NCBI RefSeq assembly: GCF_029024625.1
Contig: NZ_CP118953.1
Coordinates: 1,116,001-1,180,000, forward strand
DNA: 64,000 nt
Direction of reading: 5' to 3'
From: Staphylococcus chromogenes
Lineage (GTDB): Bacteria > Bacillota > Bacilli > Staphylococcales > Staphylococcaceae
Shown here: positions 18,407 through 27,638 of the stretch, piece by piece
Position numbering within the stretch: position 1 is the stretch's first letter
How the letters are laid out: every line of letters begins with the position of its first letter
The notes under the pieces: model-generated
Seen by the model: only the letters and a program-made list of their open reading frames with translations
The model's database searches: none
Told to the model about the DNA's origin: nothing
Program-made: the position numbers and the translations under genes

Positions 18407-18763
18407 ATGAACGCATATGAATTATTAACACTTGCAGTTGAAGCTGCAGGAAATAAAAAAGCTGAAAATATTGTTTCTTTGAACATGCAACAAATTTCTG
18501 ATATCGCAGACTATTTCGTTGTTTGTCACGGTAACAATGAACGACAAGTTCAAGCCATCGCAAAAGCTGTGAAAGATAATGCAGAAGAACACGGCATTAA
18601 TGTAAAACGTATGGAAGGATATCAAGAAGCAAAGTGGATTTTAGTAGATTTGACAGATGTAGTTGTTCACGTATTCTTAAGAGATGAACGCTTACATTAT
18701 AATTTAGAAAAATTATATCATGATGCCGAAATGTACTTATATGAAGAGGTCGTCAAAGCATAA
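18407..18763 (+). CDS. rsfS: Ribosomal silencing factor RsfS
   Basis: Binds ribosomal protein uL14 and blocks joining of 30S and 50S subunits in starved cells. The 118-residue protein shows the family core DIADYFVVCHGNNERQVQAIA and GYQEAKWILVDLTDVVVHVF followed by the end motif YNLEKLYHDAE. It starts 12 bases after yqeK with an AAAGGATG site, and its stop overlaps the start of the methyltransferase by one base. Confidence 0.95.
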   Translation: MNAYELLTLAVEAAGNKKAENIVSLNMQQISDIADYFVVCHGNNERQVQAIAKAVKDNAEEHGINVKRMEGYQEAKWILVDLTDVVVHVFLRDERLHYNLEKLYHDAEMYLYEEVVKA

Positions 18764-19485
18764 TGTCTTATCAAAAATTAAGCTCTTTTTATGATGTTTT
18801 AACGTCAGATCAACCCTATGACCAATGGTTACAAATCGTGGAACATTTCAAACCTCATAAACCATCTCTTAGTTTTTTAGACTTAGGCTGTGGGACAGGC
18901 ACTTTCACCTCAAAATTAACGCATATGGCTCCAATTGTTTATGGAATGGATTTAAGCACTGAAATGATTCAATATGCTAAACAAAAATCAACAGAAGTGC
19001 ATTGGATACAAGGTGATATGTCAAATTTCAACTTAAATCAAACATTTGATCTTATTACGATTTTTTGTGATTCACTGAATTATTTGCAATCTGAAGAAGA
19101 GGTAATGGATACTTTCAATCATGTTTATCATCATTTGAATGAACAAGGAATTTTTATTTTCGATGTACATTCTGCTCATAAAATGTTAACACAATTTAAT
19201 AATCAACTTTATATGGATGACCGTGAAGAACTTACACTTATTTGGCATACAACTGAAGGAGAACTTCCCTTAAGTGTATGGCACGATTTAACATTTTTCA
19301 CTAAAACAGATTTAGGAACTTATGAAAGAATAGATGAATCCCAATTCCAACGCACCCTTGAAAAAGCAATATATGAATCAATGCTTAAAATGATTGGTTT
19401 TAAAAATATACAATCATTTTACGATTTTGATATTAACAATCATGACGAAAAAGGCGATCGTCTTTTTTTCGTTGCAACAAAATAA
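18763..19485 (+). CDS. Class I SAM-dependent methyltransferase (YqeM-like)
   Basis: A 240-residue methyltransferase of unknown substrate. Motif I is FLDLGCGTGTFTSKL (about residues 38-52), followed by GMDLSTEMIQYAK and the motif IV region DLITIFCDSLNYL. The name follows its place as last gene of the yqeG-yqeM cluster. It starts at the last base of rsfS. A weak hairpin with a T run lies at 19493-19533. Confidence 0.88.
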   Translation: MSYQKLSSFYDVLTSDQPYDQWLQIVEHFKPHKPSLSFLDLGCGTGTFTSKLTHMAPIVYGMDLSTEMIQYAKQKSTEVHWIQGDMSNFNLNQTFDLITIFCDSLNYLQSEEEVMDTFNHVYHHLNEQGIFIFDVHSAHKMLTQFNNQLYMDDREELTLIWHTTEGELPLSVWHDLTFFTKTDLGTYERIDESQFQRTLEKAIYESMLKMIGFKNIQSFYDFDINNHDEKGDRLFFVATK

Positions 19486-19492
19486 AGAAATG

Positions 19493-19533
19493 AGCCTCCT
19501 TAACACGTGTATAGATGTGAAAGGGGCTTTTTT
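19493..19533 (+). terminator. Imperfect hairpin terminator after yqeM, overlapping the comEA ribosome site
   Basis: AGCC-CCTT (one bulged T) pairs with AAGGGGCT, followed by TTTTTT that runs directly into the comEA ATG. The 3' arm contains the GAAAGGGG ribosome site, so folding would also hide it. Confidence 0.45.
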
Positions 19534-20172
19534 ATGTATCACCGTTTAAATCATTTACTTAAACATCCTCAAATAGTGATTGGTATTCTCGTTGTTAGTG
19601 TATGTATTTCGATTTTTTTAACTTTTTTATATTTCAATACCTCTCAGTCAAATGAGCATGCTGCACAAGCTAATCCAACAACGTTAACAGAAAATATCGC
19701 CACTTCTGACACTATAAACGAAAAAGAAACAGCACAAATAACTGATATTATTGTGGACGTTAAAGGAGCAGTTAAAAAAGTACAACCTTACACAATGAAA
19801 TCGAATCAACGTGTCAAAGACGTCCTTGAAAAAGCCGGTATTCTCCCACAAGCAGACTTATCACAAATTAATTTAGCTGAAAAATTGATAGATCAAAAAT
19901 TGATTTACGTTCCTAAGAAAGGAGAGGCGACTAGCGCCCAGGGGATAACTCCATCCCTTTCAAATCAAGATTCTCAAAAACAACCTATAAACTTAAATTT
20001 AGCCCAAGAGTCAGATTTAGTCGAAGTTCCTGGTATTGGTCCTTCAAAAGCACAATCAATTATTGCCTATCGTGATGAGAAAGGGGGATTTAAATCAGTA
20101 GAAGATTTAAAAGAAATTAAAGGCATCGGTGAAAAAACTTTCGAAAAATTAAAAGATTATTTTACAGTTTAG
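19534..20172 (+). CDS. comEA: Competence protein ComEA (DNA receptor)
   Basis: Membrane-anchored DNA receptor for transformation, 212 residues. A single N-terminal membrane segment (IVIGILVVSVCISIFLTFLYF, about residues 14-34) is followed by a flexible Ser/Thr-rich part, a SLBB-type domain (DIIVDVKGAVKKVQPYTM) and a C-terminal helix-hairpin-helix pair (VPGIGPSKAQSIIAYR and IKGIGEKTFEKL) that binds DNA. ATG at 19534 is chosen over an upstream GTG at 19507 because GAAAGGGG lies 7 bases before it. It heads the comE group. Confidence 0.9.
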   Translation: MYHRLNHLLKHPQIVIGILVVSVCISIFLTFLYFNTSQSNEHAAQANPTTLTENIATSDTINEKETAQITDIIVDVKGAVKKVQPYTMKSNQRVKDVLEKAGILPQADLSQINLAEKLIDQKLIYVPKKGEATSAQGITPSLSNQDSQKQPINLNLAQESDLVEVPGIGPSKAQSIIAYRDEKGGFKSVEDLKEIKGIGEKTFEKLKDYFTV

Positions 20173-20254
20173 CTCAAAAATTTTGAGTACATTGTGACGA
20201 AATGCACACATGTAAGATATAATTAAATTAAGTTTTAATAGATGAGGTGAAATT

Positions 20255-20716
20255 ATGGAACGCATTCAATGGGATGAGTATTTTATGGCTCAGTCACATT
20301 TGTTAGCATTGCGCTCAACGTGTAAACGTTTATCTGTCGGAGCGACAATTATTAAAGATAATCGAATCATCGCTGGCGGATATAACGGTTCAGTTGCAGG
20401 AGAAGTACACTGTATAGATGAGGGGTGTTTAATGGAAGATGGACACTGTATTCGCACTATTCACGCGGAAATGAATGCGATTTTACAATGTGCTAAACAA
20501 GGAGTTTCTACTGAAAATGCAACGATATATGTTACGCATTTTCCTTGTTTGAACTGTACAAAATCTATCATTCAAGCAGGCATTAAAACAATTTATTATG
20601 CTGAAGATTATCATAATCATCCATACGCTCTCCAATTGTTAAGACAGTCGGGTGTAAAATATGCACGTGTCCCATTTCACCCAGAAGATATCGTCAAATA
20701 TATTTTAAGAACATAA
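20255..20716 (+). CDS. comEB: Deoxycytidylate deaminase family protein ComEB
   Basis: Converts dCMP to dUMP; part of the comE operon though not needed for transformation in B. subtilis. The 153-residue protein has the zinc-binding HAEMNAIL (about residue 70) and the PCLNC pair (near 98), plus the VGATIIKDNRIIAGGYNG nucleotide-binding strand. A TATAAT at 20218-20223 upstream could drive it separately from comEA. It is followed 6 bases later by comEC. Confidence 0.93.
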   Translation: MERIQWDEYFMAQSHLLALRSTCKRLSVGATIIKDNRIIAGGYNGSVAGEVHCIDEGCLMEDGHCIRTIHAEMNAILQCAKQGVSTENATIYVTHFPCLNCTKSIIQAGIKTIYYAEDYHNHPYALQLLRQSGVKYARVPFHPEDIVKYILRT

Positions 20717-20722
20717 ATTTTT

Positions 20723-22942
20723 ATGCAGTATATACTTTGTTTTTTTATCATCGGTCAACTTGCCATTCATCATTTATATACTGCATGTTTTTTATGCGCA
20801 ATAATTACATGTAGTATATTTATAAAACATCAACGGTGGCCACTTACTTTGTTATGTATCATAAGTTGTATTTTGGGAGGGGCTATAGAGCACCACTTCA
20901 TCAACAAAAATCAATCTTTTATACAAAGTAATTCTCAAACTTCACAATTACCAACAACAATTCGTATAAAATTTATTTCGTTACCTATTATTGATCGTAC
21001 AGGCCTGCATGCTACAGTAGCAACTTCAAACAATAAAAAGATGATACTGAAGGTATACAACCCGCCGAAACAAACTGTCCCCTCCGCAAGATTCTTTTTT
21101 ACCCATACATGTAAAATTCAAGGGAAAATAAAACCCGCTAATAATATGGGCCAAGTGGATTACTTCAATGTTCAAACTATAACATTTCAATCATGCTACC
21201 GTTCACAACCCTTATGGGATGATTATATACGATACTTCAGAAATATTTATACTGAACGATTACTCTCTTCAAAACTAATAGGGAAAGACAAAATTATCGC
21301 GCTTACAACTGGGAATAGCCAATATATCACTCCTAATGAACTTTCTCTTATACGTCAATTAGGGATTTCTCATTTATTTGCCGTCAGTGGTACACATGTA
21401 GGCATTCTATTATCTTTACTTTATTTGATTTTAAAACGATTGCCTATGCCTCTAGCTGTCGTGAAAATAATTATTTTATGTCTCTTACCCATTTATCTCA
21501 TATTTGCGGGAGATGCTCCGAGTGCTCAACGTGCAGTACTTATGGCAAGCATAGTCCTCATTTTCTCAAAATTGCTATTACTTAATGGGATCACTATTTT
21601 ATCTTTATCTTACATCGCATTATCCCTTTATGCTCCCGAACTCCATTATCATCTTGGTTTTCAATTTTCTTTTACTATCTGTTTTTTTCTCATTCTTTCT
21701 CAAAAATGGTTATCTAAACAAAATCTATACTTGGTCTTATGGAAAACAACGCTTGTTTCGTTTTATGGCACGCTTTCAATTAGCTATCATCACTTTAATG
21801 AGATTCAATGGCAAAGTATTATTACGAATATAGTTTTCGTACCTTTATATTCATTTATCATCATTCCTTTTGCATTTTTAACCATTCCTATGTATTTAAT
21901 ATCTCCTCATATAATAGAAAACATTTCCATTCTACCTAACACTCTTTTTCAATTCCAAGAAGCGCTATTACAAATGTTCCAGCCGTTAACTAAATTTCAT
22001 TGGGTAATCGCAAATTATGGGGAACCTGGATTTTTAATAATTACTTTTTGTAGTTTTATAAGTATGCTTTTACTTAATCTTAAGAAATATCGTTACTTTC
22101 TTATTTTCACAGTGATTGCTATCTTTTTTTCTATTGTATTCAAACCTTCTTTTACTGATGAAATGATCCTCATAGATGTTGGTCAAGGTGATGCCATATT
22201 ATTTAAAAGTCGCACACATAAGACGTTACTTATCGATACAGGGGGGCAACTTCCACATCTAAAACAACGTTCAAATTTTAATATTACTGAGCGGAAACTC
22301 TATCCAACATTAAAATCCAAAGGAATTACGCAAATTGATTATTTGTTAATTACACATGATCATGCGGATCATATGGGAGAACTTAAGGAACTCGCTGATA
22401 AAGTAACAATAAAAAATATCATTATAAATCCACATCATTTTAATAGGGATTTGTTGCATGAAGTCATTGATATTACTAAATCAGAACAAGCCATTTTGCA
22501 TTCTGCATTTGAACTAAAAACGCTTAAATTAGATGAATTTCAGTTTCAATTTTTAAATGCTACGATTAAAAATAGTGAAAATCCGAATGAGCACTCTATT
22601 ATTACGCTTGCAAACATTTATAATAATCGTATTCTATTAATGGGAGATGCAACGGTTGCAAATGAAGATTTGTTAAGGCAAAAATATAACATACCTAAAA
22701 TAAATATTTTAAAAGTAGGGCACCACGGTAGTAAAACGAGTACCTCAGAAAATTTTCTCGCAACAATACGACCTGAAATTGCGTTAATTTCAAGTGGCAA
22801 AAATAACATGTACAGGTTACCGCATCCAGAAATTTTAGAGCGACTAAGCAAGCAAGATATAGCTACTTATAACACGGCTGAGAATCAAAATTTAACAATT
22901 CAATTTACTAGTGAGAATTACACATTAAGTAAACCACCTTAA
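20723..22942 (+). CDS. comEC: DNA internalization competence protein ComEC/Rec2
   Basis: A 739-residue channel protein for single-stranded DNA uptake. An N-terminal membrane pair is followed by an OB-like outer domain, the Competence domain with many hydrophobic segments (from about residue 215, FAVSGTHVGILLSLLYLIL onward), and a C-terminal metallo-beta-lactamase domain whose metal motif is THDHADHMGE (near residue 545), with VGHHGSKTSTSE near 670. Length is normal. No clear ribosome site precedes the ATG, so translation may depend on coupling to comEB. Confidence 0.93.
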   Translation: MQYILCFFIIGQLAIHHLYTACFLCAIITCSIFIKHQRWPLTLLCIISCILGGAIEHHFINKNQSFIQSNSQTSQLPTTIRIKFISLPIIDRTGLHATVATSNNKKMILKVYNPPKQTVPSARFFFTHTCKIQGKIKPANNMGQVDYFNVQTITFQSCYRSQPLWDDYIRYFRNIYTERLLSSKLIGKDKIIALTTGNSQYITPNELSLIRQLGISHLFAVSGTHVGILLSLLYLILKRLPMPLAVVKIIILCLLPIYLIFAGDAPSAQRAVLMASIVLIFSKLLLLNGITILSLSYIALSLYAPELHYHLGFQFSFTICFFLILSQKWLSKQNLYLVLWKTTLVSFYGTLSISYHHFNEIQWQSIITNIVFVPLYSFIIIPFAFLTIPMYLISPHIIENISILPNTLFQFQEALLQMFQPLTKFHWVIANYGEPGFLIITFCSFISMLLLNLKKYRYFLIFTVIAIFFSIVFKPSFTDEMILIDVGQGDAILFKSRTHKTLLIDTGGQLPHLKQRSNFNITERKLYPTLKSKGITQIDYLLITHDHADHMGELKELADKVTIKNIIINPHHFNRDLLHEVIDITKSEQAILHSAFELKTLKLDEFQFQFLNATIKNSENPNEHSIITLANIYNNRILLMGDATVANEDLLRQKYNIPKINILKVGHHGSKTSTSENFLATIRPEIALISSGKNNMYRLPHPEILERLSKQDIATYNTAENQNLTIQFTSENYTLSKPP

Positions 22943-22997
22943 GGCGAAAGGGTATATACTTTTAAATATGAGGCGCTATACTCCTCAATATCTAACA

Positions 22998-23006
22998 TGT
23001 TATAAT
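22998..23006 (+). promoter_or_regulatory. Extended -10 promoter before holA
   Basis: TGTTATAAT matches the TGn-extended -10 consensus and lies 32 bases before the holA ATG. A short hairpin (TGAGG/CCTCA) lies just upstream. Confidence 0.5.
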
Positions 23007-23038
23007 AAGTCTAATTGTTCGAAGAGAGGAAGTAACTG

Positions 23039-24016
23039 ATGTCTGATTACATCTACACAGTCTATGGGGATGTTCCTGAACTTATAGAGAGGGAAACAAA
23101 TAAAATTATCGAGGCTTATCTTAAAGGTGAACCAAAAGATGACTTCAATTTCACAAAATATAATTTATACGAGACACATTTTAATCAAATCATTGAAGAA
23201 GCCATGACTTTGCCTTTTTTTTCAGATAAAAAAGTGGTTTTAGTTCAAAATGCGTATATTTTTACTGGTGAAAAAGTTGCAAAAGAGCAACAACCCAATA
23301 TGGATAGTATGATTGAATTTATTGAGAAGTATGATAATCAAACTTTAATTATTTTCCAAGTCAATCATTCAAAATTAGACGAACGAAAAAAAATCGTTAA
23401 AGTATTAAAGAAACACGCTAAGCTTAAAAAAATAGAACAGATGACTGAACAAGAAACTAAAAAGTGGATACACAGCTATTTAAATGAAAATTTTAAAGAT
23501 ATTAAACAGGACGCACTTGATACGTTCCTATCTTTAACTGGGATTCACCATCAAATCATTGTGCAAGAATTAGAAAAATTATTATTGTATGTTGGGGAAC
23601 GGCCTCAAATCAACTTAGAAGATGTCAAAACAATCGTCAATCGAAGTTTAGAACAGAGTGTCTTTTTATTAACAGAATACATTCAAAAGGGGAATAAGTC
23701 TGAAGCTGTTCGGCTTATGAAAGACTTAATTCAATTAAAAGAAGAGCCTATAAAGCTATTAGCCTTAATTACAAGTAATTATAGATTGTATTATCAGAGT
23801 CTCATCTTAAATCAAAAGGGGTATTCAGAACAGCAAATAGCGAAAACGGTCGGAGTTCATCCTTATAGAGTGAAACTTGCATTAAGGCAAGCACGTAAGT
23901 ACTCCTTAGAAACGATTTTAGATATTATGAATGCTTGTGCGGAAACAGACTATCAACTTAAGTCTTCCTATATGGATAAAACTTTAATTTTAGAGTTATT
24001 TATTTTGAAACTATAA
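23039..24016 (+). CDS. holA: DNA polymerase III subunit delta
   Basis: Clamp-loader subunit that opens the beta sliding clamp. The 325-residue protein has the HolA/YqeN layout: an N-terminal P-loop-like AAA+ domain without a functional Walker A (YTVYGDVPELIERE), the VLVQNAYIF strand, a middle lid domain and a C-terminal collar domain (LLALITSNYRLYYQ, then VHPYRVKLALRQARKY). An AGAGGAAG site lies 8 bases before the ATG. It converges with rpsT across a shared bidirectional terminator. Confidence 0.93.
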   Translation: MSDYIYTVYGDVPELIERETNKIIEAYLKGEPKDDFNFTKYNLYETHFNQIIEEAMTLPFFSDKKVVLVQNAYIFTGEKVAKEQQPNMDSMIEFIEKYDNQTLIIFQVNHSKLDERKKIVKVLKKHAKLKKIEQMTEQETKKWIHSYLNENFKDIKQDALDTFLSLTGIHHQIIVQELEKLLLYVGERPQINLEDVKTIVNRSLEQSVFLLTEYIQKGNKSEAVRLMKDLIQLKEEPIKLLALITSNYRLYYQSLILNQKGYSEQQIAKTVGVHPYRVKLALRQARKYSLETILDIMNACAETDYQLKSSYMDKTLILELFILKL

Positions 24017-24044
24017 AAAACACGAGGCTTGGCCTCGTGTTTTT
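24016..24044. terminator. Bidirectional terminator between holA and rpsT
   Basis: AAAAACACGAGGC and GCCTCGTGTTTTT form a near-perfect stem with a very short loop, flanked by A residues and T residues, so it works on both strands. It overlaps the rpsT stop codon. Confidence 0.9.
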
Positions 24045-24291
24045 ATTTCGCTGACATTAATTTAGATTTCATTCTGTCCGCTTTATTAGAGTGGATTAAA
24101 TTACTTTGCGCAGCTTTATCAATCTTTTTAATAGCGCTGTTAATTAATTCTTGTTTATTATCAGCATTTGATTCGATAGCTGTTTTAGCGTTTTTAACCG
24201 CTGTACGCATATCATTTTTTTGTGAAATATTTTTGCTTTCAGCTGTGTGCGTTGTTTTCACACGTTTAATAGCAGATTTGATATTTGGCAT
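24043..24291 (-). CDS. rpsT: 30S ribosomal protein S20
   Basis: Small basic protein of 82 residues that binds 16S rRNA early in 30S assembly. It opens with PNIKSAIKRVKTTHTAESKN and carries the Ala/Lys-rich helices typical of bS20 (RTAVKNAKTAIE, INSAIKKIDKAAQSNLIHSNKADRMKSKL). AGGAGGTG is at good distance on the minus strand (about 24299-24306). It is transcribed alone, against holA and away from lepA. Confidence 0.96.
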   Translation of the reverse strand: MPNIKSAIKRVKTTHTAESKNISQKNDMRTAVKNAKTAIESNADNKQELINSAIKKIDKAAQSNLIHSNKADRMKSKLMSAK

Positions 24292-24311
24292 TTAAAGCAC
24301 CTCCTAGAAAC

Positions 24312-24341
24312 ATTATGATCAAAAGGTTTTGATTACAACAA
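24312..24341 (-). promoter_or_regulatory. Candidate rpsT promoter with an inverted repeat
   Basis: On the minus strand TTGTTG and CATAAT are 18 bases apart. The spacer contains ATCAAAA and TTTTGAT arms (24318-24333) around a 2-base centre, which could be an operator or a stem. Confidence 0.35.
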
Positions 24342-24452
24342 AATTTATTCTATCAAAACTCCTATCATTGTGCAATCATTATTTCATTTGAATCATGCAT
24401 TTTTAGCGTAATTTTCCATCTCATAGCGAACTGAATATTATTACTTCAAAAG

Positions 24453-24481
24453 TTGCAATTATAGGTTAAAAACGTTATCAT
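24453..24481 (+). promoter_or_regulatory. Predicted lepA promoter
   Basis: TTGCAA and TATCAT are separated by exactly 17 bases, with the start expected near 24488, about 45 bases before the lepA ATG. Confidence 0.45.
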
Positions 24482-24532
24482 ATCAAAGATGCGAAACATA
24501 ATTCGGAAGAACGAGAAAGTGAGAAGGATACG

Positions 24533-26356
24533 ATGAATAATGAAGAACGTTTGAATCGACGAAAAAATATTAGAAACTTTTCAATAATTGCTCATATTGA
24601 TCACGGTAAATCAACACTTGCCGACCGTATACTTGAAAATACAAAGTCTGTTGAAGCCCGTGAAATGCAATCACAACTATTAGATTCTATGGATTTAGAG
24701 CGTGAACGTGGAATCACAATCAAACTTAATGCAGTCCGTTTGAAATACGAAGCAAATGACGGTGAAACATATACGTTTCATCTAATTGATACACCCGGAC
24801 ACGTCGATTTTACTTACGAAGTTTCACGTTCTTTGGCTGCTTGTGAGGGTGCTATACTTGTTGTGGATGCTGCTCAAGGAATTGAAGCCCAAACACTAGC
24901 AAACGTCTATCTTGCTTTAGATAATGATTTAGAATTAATACCTGTCATTAATAAAATCGATTTACCTGCAGCAGAACCTGAGCGTGTAAAACAAGAAGTT
25001 GAAGATGTAATTGGTTTAGATAAGGACGATGCTGTTTTAGCCAGCGCAAAATCAAATATTGGAATTGATGAAATTTTAGAAAAAATAGTAGAAATGGTGC
25101 CACCTCCTGAGGGTGATCCAGAAGCTCCTTTAAAAGCGTTAATTTTCGACTCGGAATATGATCCATATCGTGGGGTGATTTCGTCAATTCGTGTGGTTGA
25201 TGGGGTAGTTAAACCAGGTGATAAAATCAAAATGATGGCAACAGGTAAATCGTTCGAAGTGACTGAGGTCGGCATTAATACACCGAAACAACTCCCTGTT
25301 GAAGAGTTAACAGTAGGAGATGTAGGCTATATTATAGCAAGTATTAAAAATGTGGATGAGTCTCGAGTTGGAGATACGATTACACATTTTGACCGCCCTG
25401 CAGAAACGCCGTTAAAAGGGTATAAAAAAATGAATCCAATGGTTTATTGCGGACTATTTCCAATAGATAATAAAGATTACAACGATTTACGTGAAGCGCT
25501 TGAAAAATTACAATTAAATGATGCGTCATTAGAATTTGAACCTGAATCTTCCAAAGCGCTTGGTTTCGGTTATCGAACTGGCTTTTTAGGAATGCTACAT
25601 ATGGAGATTATTCAAGAACGTATCGAGCGTGAATTTGGCATCGAACTCATTGCCACTGCACCGTCAGTAATTTATTCAGTTGTCCTTAGAAACGGGGACA
25701 CGATACAAGTCGATAACCCAGCGCAAATGCCTGAGCGTGACAAAATCGAAAAAGTTTTTGAACCTTTTGTACGTGCAACGATGATGGTTCCAAATGATTA
25801 TGTAGGCGCAGTGATGGAATTATGCCAACGTAAACGTGGCCAATTTATAAATATGGATTATCTTGATGACATTCGAGTAAGTATTGTTTATGAACTTCCA
25901 TTATCTGAAGTGGTATTTGATTTCTTTGATCAGTTAAAGTCAAATACAAAAGGCTATGCTTCTTTCGATTATGAGTTCATTGAAAATAAAGAAAGTAACC
26001 TTGTGAAAATGGATATTCTATTAAATGGTGATAAAGTAGACGCATTAAGTTTTATTGTTCATAAAGACTTTGCATATGAACGTGGTAAAGCATTGGTTGA
26101 AAAACTTAAAACCTTAATTCCGCGTCAACAATTTGAAGTGCCGGTACAAGCGGCTGTGGGTCATAAAATAGTGGCAAGAACTAATATTAAATCCATGGGT
26201 AAAAACGTACTTTCTAAATGTTACGGTGGCGATATTAGTCGTAAGCGTAAATTATTAGAAAAACAAAAAGCAGGTAAAGCAAAAATGAAAGCAGTCGGTA
26301 ATGTCGAAATACCACAAGATGCCTTTTTAGCTGTTTTAAAAATGGACGAAGAATAA
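24533..26356 (+). CDS. lepA: Elongation factor 4 (LepA)
   Basis: Translational GTPase of 607 residues that acts on stalled or mistranslocated ribosomes and in 30S biogenesis. G motifs are intact: P-loop AHIDHGKST (residues 20-28), G2 ERGITIK, G3 DTPGHVDF, G4 NKIDL and G5 SAKS. Domain II, an EF-G-like domain III, domain V and the LepA-specific C-terminal domain (ending [20 protein letters not shown]) follow. An AGAAGGAT site precedes the ATG. hemW is 64 bases downstream behind a stem-loop. Confidence 0.97.
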   Translation: MNNEERLNRRKNIRNFSIIAHIDHGKSTLADRILENTKSVEAREMQSQLLDSMDLERERGITIKLNAVRLKYEANDGETYTFHLIDTPGHVDFTYEVSRSLAACEGAILVVDAAQGIEAQTLANVYLALDNDLELIPVINKIDLPAAEPERVKQEVEDVIGLDKDDAVLASAKSNIGIDEILEKIVEMVPPPEGDPEAPLKALIFDSEYDPYRGVISSIRVVDGVVKPGDKIKMMATGKSFEVTEVGINTPKQLPVEELTVGDVGYIIASIKNVDESRVGDTITHFDRPAETPLKGYKKMNPMVYCGLFPIDNKDYNDLREALEKLQLNDASLEFEPESSKALGFGYRTGFLGMLHMEIIQERIEREFGIELIATAPSVIYSVVLRNGDTIQVDNPAQMPERDKIEKVFEPFVRATMMVPNDYVGAVMELCQRKRGQFINMDYLDDIRVSIVYELPLSEVVFDFFDQLKSNTKGYASFDYEFIENKESNLVKMDILLNGDKVDALSFIVHKDFAYERGKALVEKLKTLIPRQQFEVPVQAAVGHKIVARTNIKSMGKNVLSKCYGGDISRKRKLLEKQKAGKAKMKAVGNVEIPQDAFLAVLKMDEE

Positions 26357-26363
26357 ATACTCC

Positions 26364-26397
26364 ACTCCCAATTACAAATAGATATGTGATTGGGAGT
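26364..26397 (+). terminator. Stem-loop between lepA and hemW
   Basis: ACTCCCAATTACA and TGTGATTGGGAGT form a 13-base stem with one wobble and an 8-base loop. Only a poor T stretch follows, so read-through into hemW is likely. Confidence 0.5.
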
Positions 26398-26420
26398 TCT
26401 CGTTGTCAGGAGGGAAAATA

Positions 26421-27539
26421 ATGATTAAAAGCGCATATATCCACATTCCTTTTTGCGTCAACATTTGCACATATTGTGATTTCAATAAATATTTTATTCA
26501 AAATCAACCTGTAGATGCGTATATTGATGCTTTAATTAAAGAAATGCATTTTGATTCAAAACAAACACTGGAAACCTTTTTTGTAGGTGGAGGTACACCG
26601 ACCGCATTAACTATGAAACAGCTGGATAAATTATTATTAGCTATCGAAAATCAATTTAATATTTTAGGGGAATATACTTTTGAAGCCAATCCCGATGAGC
26701 TCACAGAAGAAAAGATTAAGTTATTAAAATCATATGGTGTCAATCGATTATCCATGGGAGTTCAAACTTTTGACGATGCGCTTTTAAAATTATTGGGAAG
26801 AACACACAAAACTCAAGATATTTATCAAGCTGTTGAGTTTGCCAAAAAATTTAACATCCCTTCCGTGAGCCTCGATTTAATGTATCATTTACCTACACAA
26901 ACGCTAGAACAATTTAATCACAGTTTAAACGAAGCATTGGCGCTCGATATTGATCATATTTCTTGTTATGGATTGATATTGGAGCCACAAACACAGTTTT
27001 ATAATCTTTATCGAAAAGGGAAACTCATTCTTCCAAGCGACACCCTTGGTGCAGAAATGTACGAACATTTAATGAAAAAAATGAAGCAAACCGAAATGCA
27101 TCAATATGAAATTTCAAATTTCGCTAAAAGTGGTCATGAATCACAACATAATAAAGTCTATTGGAAAAATGAAAGTTATTATGGTTTTGGAGCAGGTGCA
27201 AGCGGGTACGTCAATGGGTGTCGTTATACAAATGTAAAACCGGTGAATCATTATATTCAACATGTCACTAATAATGAAAAGCCAATTTTAGAAAAATCAT
27301 TTCCTACAGTTAAAGAACAAATTGAGGAGGAAATGTTTTTAGGTTTACGCATGAATCAAGGGGTTAATAAAACCATTTTCCACCAAAAATATAACGAAAA
27401 TATTGACCACTTATTTGAAAGACAGCTACTCACGTTAGAGAATAAAGGTTGGATTAACAATGATAAAAACACAGTATCTCTTACTGATCAAGGTCGTATA
27501 GTCGGTAATGAAGTTTTCGAAGCTTTTATCGAGATATAA
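26421..27539 (+). CDS. hemW: Radical SAM heme chaperone HemW
   Basis: A 372-residue radical SAM protein related to HemN; HemW proteins act as heme chaperones rather than coproporphyrinogen oxidases. The cluster motif CVNICTYC (CxxxCxxC) is at about residues 11-18, followed by FVGGGTPTAL and SMGVQTFDDALLKLLGR. Bona fide HemN has an additional N-terminal region and cysteine that are missing here. ATG at 26421 is preferred because AGGAGGG lies 8 bases upstream; the frame is open to 26403. Confidence 0.92.
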   Translation: MIKSAYIHIPFCVNICTYCDFNKYFIQNQPVDAYIDALIKEMHFDSKQTLETFFVGGGTPTALTMKQLDKLLLAIENQFNILGEYTFEANPDELTEEKIKLLKSYGVNRLSMGVQTFDDALLKLLGRTHKTQDIYQAVEFAKKFNIPSVSLDLMYHLPTQTLEQFNHSLNEALALDIDHISCYGLILEPQTQFYNLYRKGKLILPSDTLGAEMYEHLMKKMKQTEMHQYEISNFAKSGHESQHNKVYWKNESYYGFGAGASGYVNGCRYTNVKPVNHYIQHVTNNEKPILEKSFPTVKEQIEEEMFLGLRMNQGVNKTIFHQKYNENIDHLFERQLLTLENKGWINNDKNTVSLTDQGRIVGNEVFEAFIEI

Positions 27540-27566
27540 AATATTTTCATTTTCAATGCTTTAACA

Positions 27567-27626
27567 TTGACTTACTTTGACCAATTTGATAAATTATAAT
27601 TAGCACTTGAGATGAAAGAGTGCTAA
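27567..27626 (+). promoter_or_regulatory. hrcA promoter region with CIRCE operator
   Basis: The CIRCE operator TTAGCACTT-N9-GAGTGCTAA lies at 27600-27626, one base away from the consensus in its left arm. It directly follows TATAAT (27595-27600). TTGACT at 27567-27572 is 17 bases from TAAATT (27590-27595), so the exact -10 is uncertain. HrcA binding here represses the heat-shock operon. Confidence 0.9.
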
Positions 27627-27638
27627 TGAGGTGGAAAC

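Noticed and set aside
24907..25275. Antisense 122-residue open frame inside lepA
   Set aside because: Serine- and isoleucine-rich shadow of a conserved GTPase gene; no start signals.
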